Shown: piece after piece, positions 4,171-6,542 of the stretch
Layout: every line of letters begins with the position of its first letter
Numbering within the stretch: position 1 is the stretch's first letter
NCBI GenBank assembly: GCA_019242065.1
Contig: JAFAWJ010000294.1
Coordinates: 1 to 6,542, forward strand
DNA: 6,542 nucleotides
DNA from: Chloroflexota bacterium
GTDB lineage: Bacteria; Chloroflexota; UBA6077; CF-72
Direction: 5' to 3'
Position numbers and translations under genes: made by a program
Notes under the pieces: generated by a model
Seen by the model: only the letters and a program-made list of their open reading frames with translations
Database searches by the model: none
What the model was told of the DNA's origin: nothing

Positions 4171-6542
4171 CTGAGCAGCGACCACGCCGGCGGGCGGCGT
4201 CAGGGCGGGCGCGGCGCGCGGCGGCGGCACCGGCTGAGCTCGCGCAGGGGCTGGCAGGCGAGCCAGTCATCGACGACGTCATAGCGACCGGTGACGGCGG
4301 TCTGCCTGCGTCGGACGCTCCACCAGGCCTCCCCGCCCCATCCGACGGCGAGCAGCCAGCCCGGCCCGTTGAGCGGCCGACCACTTCGGCCGAGCCGCCA
4401 GCACCGGCGCAGCCAGGCAGTCCGGCTCAGCCGCCAGCGCCGAAGCAGCCCGGCAGTCCGGCTCAGCCGTCAACACCCGAGCAGCCTGGCAGTCCGGCCG
4501 AGCCGTCAACACCCGACCAACCGTCGAGTCCGGTCGTCGCGGTCGTCGCCGAGCCGCCGGCGGCCGAGGCTCAGGCGGGCGAGCCTGAGCTCGAGCTGCC
4601 CTCCAACCTGGCCATTCTGCCCAGTCGGGATGCGGTGCTCTACCCGGGCATGCTCATGCCCATGCAGGCCTCCGAGCCGCAGTGGGTGCGCCTGCTCAAC
4701 GACGCCGTCTCCGCTCGCCAGCCCATCGGCCTCGTCTTGCTCCGCCAGCCGACGCTCGACCCCAGCCAGTTTGACAACCTGCACCAGGTCGGCACCGCCG
4801 CCAACATCGTCCGCCTGCTCAAGCTGCCAGACGGCTCGCTGCAGGTCCTGCTGCAGGGCGCGGCCCGCATCCGCTTAGCACAGGGCCCGTCACAGGTGGA
4901 GCCATATCTGCGCTCTGACGTGCAGAGCTTGCCCTCCGGTCTCAGCCCCAGCCTCGGTCAGTCGCCCAGCGTCCAGACCGAGGCCCTCGTCAAAAATCTC
5001 CAATCCCTGTTCCAGCGCGTCGTCAGCCTCTCGCCCGTGCTGCCCGACGAGATGGGCATCGCCGCCGTCAACGTCGACGACCCCGGTCGCCTGGCCGACT
5101 TCATCGCTGCCAACATCGACCTCGACAGCGCCCAGCGCCAGGACATCCTCCAGGAGCTCGACCCGCTCGTGCGCGCCCACCGCGTGACCGAGCTCGTCAC
5201 CCGTGAGCTGGAGGTCCTCGAGATCGGCTCCAAGATCCAATCGCAGATCCGCGAGTCGATGGAGAAGACCCAGCGCGATTTCTATCTGCGCCAGCAGCTC
5301 GAGGCCATCCGCAAGGAGCTCGGCGAATCCGACTCCGACGAGGCCGCCCTGACGGATCTACGCGCCAAGCTCGCCGGCATCCACCTGCCGCCCGAGGCCC
5401 AGGCCGAAGCTACGCGCGAGCTCAGCCGCCTGGCCAGCATCCCCGCGGCGAGTCCCGAGCACTCGATGGTGCGCACCTACCTCGAGTGGCTAGCGGATCT
5501 GCCCTGGGACGTCGCCACGCAGGACGATCTCGACCTGCACCACGCCAAGCAGGTGCTCGACGAAGATCACTTCGACCTGACCCGCGTCAAGGACCGCATT
5601 CTCGAATACCTGGCCGTCATGAAGCTGCGCGCCGAGCGGGACGCCGAGTCGGCCGCGGCGCATTCGGCGACAGACGCCGCGCCGGAAACGGTCGCCGCGA
5701 GCGTGCGCGGCCCGATCCTGTGTCTGGTCGGACCACCCGGTGTCGGCAAGACCAGCCTCGGCCAGTCGGTCGCGCGCGCGCTCGGGCGCAAGTTCGTGCA
5801 CATGAGCCTCGGCGGCGTGCGCGACGAAGCCGAGATCCGCGGTCATCGCCGCACCTATATCGGCGCCTTGCCGGGTCGCATCATTCAGGCGCTGCGCCGC
5901 GCGGGGTCGCGCAACCCGGTGTTCATCCTTGACGAGCTCGACAAGCTGGGCAGCGACTGGCGCGGCGATCCGTCCTCCGCGCTGCTCGAAGTGCTCGACC
6001 CGGCGCAGAACGCCGACTTCCGCGGCGATCCGCAGTCGGCGCTTCTCGAGGTCCTCGACCCCGAGCAGAACAACACGTTTCGCGATCACTACCTCGACCT
6101 GCCGTTCGACCTCTCGCACGTGCTGTTCATCTGCACCGCCAACCAGCTCGAGACGATCAGCCCCGCCCTGCGCGACCGCATGGAGATCATCACGCTCTCG
6201 GGATACACCGAGTTCGAGAAGCTGCAGATCGCCAAGCGCTATCTGCTGCGCAAGCAGCGCGACGCCAACGGTTTGCGCGACACGCAGGCGCAGATCAACG
6301 ACCAAGCGCTCCGCGGCGTCATCAACGACTACACGCGCGAGGCCGGCGTTCGCAATCTCGAGCGCGAGATCGGCACGATCTTCCGCAAGGTGGCTCGCAA
6401 AATCGCGGAGGAGCCGCGCTTCAAGGCGCGCATCAAGCCGGAATCGCTCACGGAGTATCTCTCGAAGCCGCGCTTCTACAATGAGGTGCGCAAGCGGATG
6501 GCGTCGGTCGGCGTCGCCACCGGACTCGCCTGGACGCCGGTC
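4167..6542 (+). CDS. lon: ATP-dependent Lon protease, 3' end beyond the window
   Basis: Lon is a hexameric cytoplasmic AAA+ protease that unfolds and degrades damaged and regulatory proteins. The window encodes 792 residues, open to its edge. Residues 1-143 are an Arg-rich then Pro/Ala-rich low-complexity extension. The Lon N domain starts LPSNLAILPSRDAVLYPG at 144. The helical linker carries MEKTQRDFYLRQQLEAIRKEL. The AAA+ core has Walker A GPPGVGKT (522-529), pore-loop HRRTYIGALPGR (Tyr564), Walker B FILDELDK (Asp589, Glu590), sensor 1 FICTAN (Asn659) and sensor 2 GVRNLER (Arg729). A roughly 27-residue Ala/Glu-rich insert (488-514) precedes Walker A. A 20-residue duplication occupies 597-636. 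The Ser-Lys protease domain lies beyond the edge, so proteolytic competence cannot be judged. The ATG overlaps the hsp20 stop; no other in-frame ATG, GTG or TTG occurs before GTG at 4635, inside the N domain, so the extension is almost certainly translated. Ordinary bacterial Lon totals about 780-820 residues; this one should exceed 950. Confidence 0.96.
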   Translation, partial: MTEQRPRRRAASGRARRAAAAPAELAQGLAGEPVIDDVIATGDGGLPASDAPPGLPAPSDGEQPARPVERPTTSAEPPAPAQPGSPAQPPAPKQPGSPAQPSTPEQPGSPAEPSTPDQPSSPVVAVVAEPPAAEAQAGEPELELPSNLAILPSRDAVLYPGMLMPMQASEPQWVRLLNDAVSARQPIGLVLLRQPTLDPSQFDNLHQVGTAANIVRLLKLPDGSLQVLLQGAARIRLAQGPSQVEPYLRSDVQSLPSGLSPSLGQSPSVQTEALVKNLQSLFQRVVSLSPVLPDEMGIAAVNVDDPGRLADFIAANIDLDSAQRQDILQELDPLVRAHRVTELVTRELEVLEIGSKIQSQIRESMEKTQRDFYLRQQLEAIRKELGESDSDEAALTDLRAKLAGIHLPPEAQAEATRELSRLASIPAASPEHSMVRTYLEWLADLPWDVATQDDLDLHHAKQVLDEDHFDLTRVKDRILEYLAVMKLRAERDAESAAAHSATDAAPETVAASVRGPILCLVGPPGVGKTSLGQSVARALGRKFVHMSLGGVRDEAEIRGHRRTYIGALPGRIIQALRRAGSRNPVFILDELDKLGSDWRGDPSSALLEVLDPAQNADFRGDPQSALLEVLDPEQNNTFRDHYLDLPFDLSHVLFICTANQLETISPALRDRMEIITLSGYTEFEKLQIAKRYLLRKQRDANGLRDTQAQINDQALRGVINDYTREAGVRNLEREIGTIFRKVARKIAEEPRFKARIKPESLTEYLSKPRFYNEVRKRMASVGVATGLAWTPV
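4410..4532 (+). repeat. 36-base tandem repeats in the lon N-terminal extension
   Basis: Three full units (4410-4445, 4446-4481, 4482-4517) and a partial fourth (4518-4532) encode QPGSPAQPPAPK, QPGSPAQPSTPE, QPGSPAEPSTPD and QPSSP. Units 1 and 2 share 30 of 36 bases, and units 2 and 3 share 32 of 36. A degenerate earlier unit (SAEPPAPA) precedes them from about 4386. The 36-base period keeps the frame, so copy number could vary without disrupting lon. Confidence 0.9.
5955..6074 (+). repeat. 60-base in-frame tandem duplication within the lon AAA+ domain
   Basis: Copy one (5955-6014) encodes DWRGDPSSALLEVLDPAQNA and copy two (6015-6074) encodes DFRGDPQSALLEVLDPEQNN. They share 47 of 60 bases and 16 of 20 residues. 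Ordinary Lon proteins, such as those of E. coli and B. subtilis, have this segment once between Walker B and sensor 1. Five of the differing codons are synonymous, suggesting the duplication has been kept under selection for the protein sequence, not made recently. Confidence 0.93.

Noticed and set aside
5490..6305. A 271-codon minus-strand open frame opposite lon
   Set aside because: The plus strand encodes continuous, motif-complete Lon. The antisense frame has no recognisable motifs and no start signal.
1..6542. CRISPR array, tRNA, rRNA, transposase or inverted-terminal-repeat element
   Set aside because: No regularly spaced repeats outside lon, no cloverleaf with a TψC-like arm, no rRNA-like segments and no DDE or recombinase motifs were found on reading both strands.

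Overview
The window is 6.5 kb of high-GC bacterial DNA, with strongly G/C-biased third codon positions in its intact genes. The DnaN and Lon sequences read most like Chloroflexota (Thermomicrobia or related uncultured lineages). That placement is from sequence familiarity only; no search was run.

Layout. Positions 1-1500 are a decayed accessory stretch. A six-helix-like potassium channel gene with a TVGFGD filter is broken by at least one frameshift and one in-frame stop (120-783). It is followed by a shattered fragment of the DUF3427-type C-terminal region of a superfamily II helicase, spread over three reading frames (about 976-1215). About 285 bases with no recognisable gene follow. Positions 1501-2100 hold an intact Uma2/DUF820 PD-(D/E)XK-like protein. 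It runs tail-to-tail into dnaN and overlaps its last 40 bases. dnaN, the DNA polymerase III sliding clamp, occupies 3212-2061 on the minus strand, with no dnaA, recF or origin in view. A 496-base divergent intergenic region (3213-3708) contains an inverted repeat and an imperfect direct repeat. From 3709 an Hsp20 small heat-shock gene is followed by an ATP-dependent Lon protease gene with an ATGA stop/start overlap; lon leaves the window at 6542 before its protease domain.

How the genes fit together. hsp20-lon is a plausible two-gene protein quality-control operon: Hsp20 holds unfolding proteins and Lon unfolds and degrades damaged ones. dnaN is a replication housekeeping gene facing the other way. 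Uma2 and the two pseudogenes are accessory material.

The strongest unusual signals are in Lon. It has a roughly 143-residue Pro/Ala-rich N-terminal extension built partly from 36-base tandem repeats. It also has an in-frame 20-residue (60-base) duplication just after the Walker B motif inside the AAA+ core. I see no CRISPR array, tRNA, rRNA, insertion sequence or convincing new multigene system.
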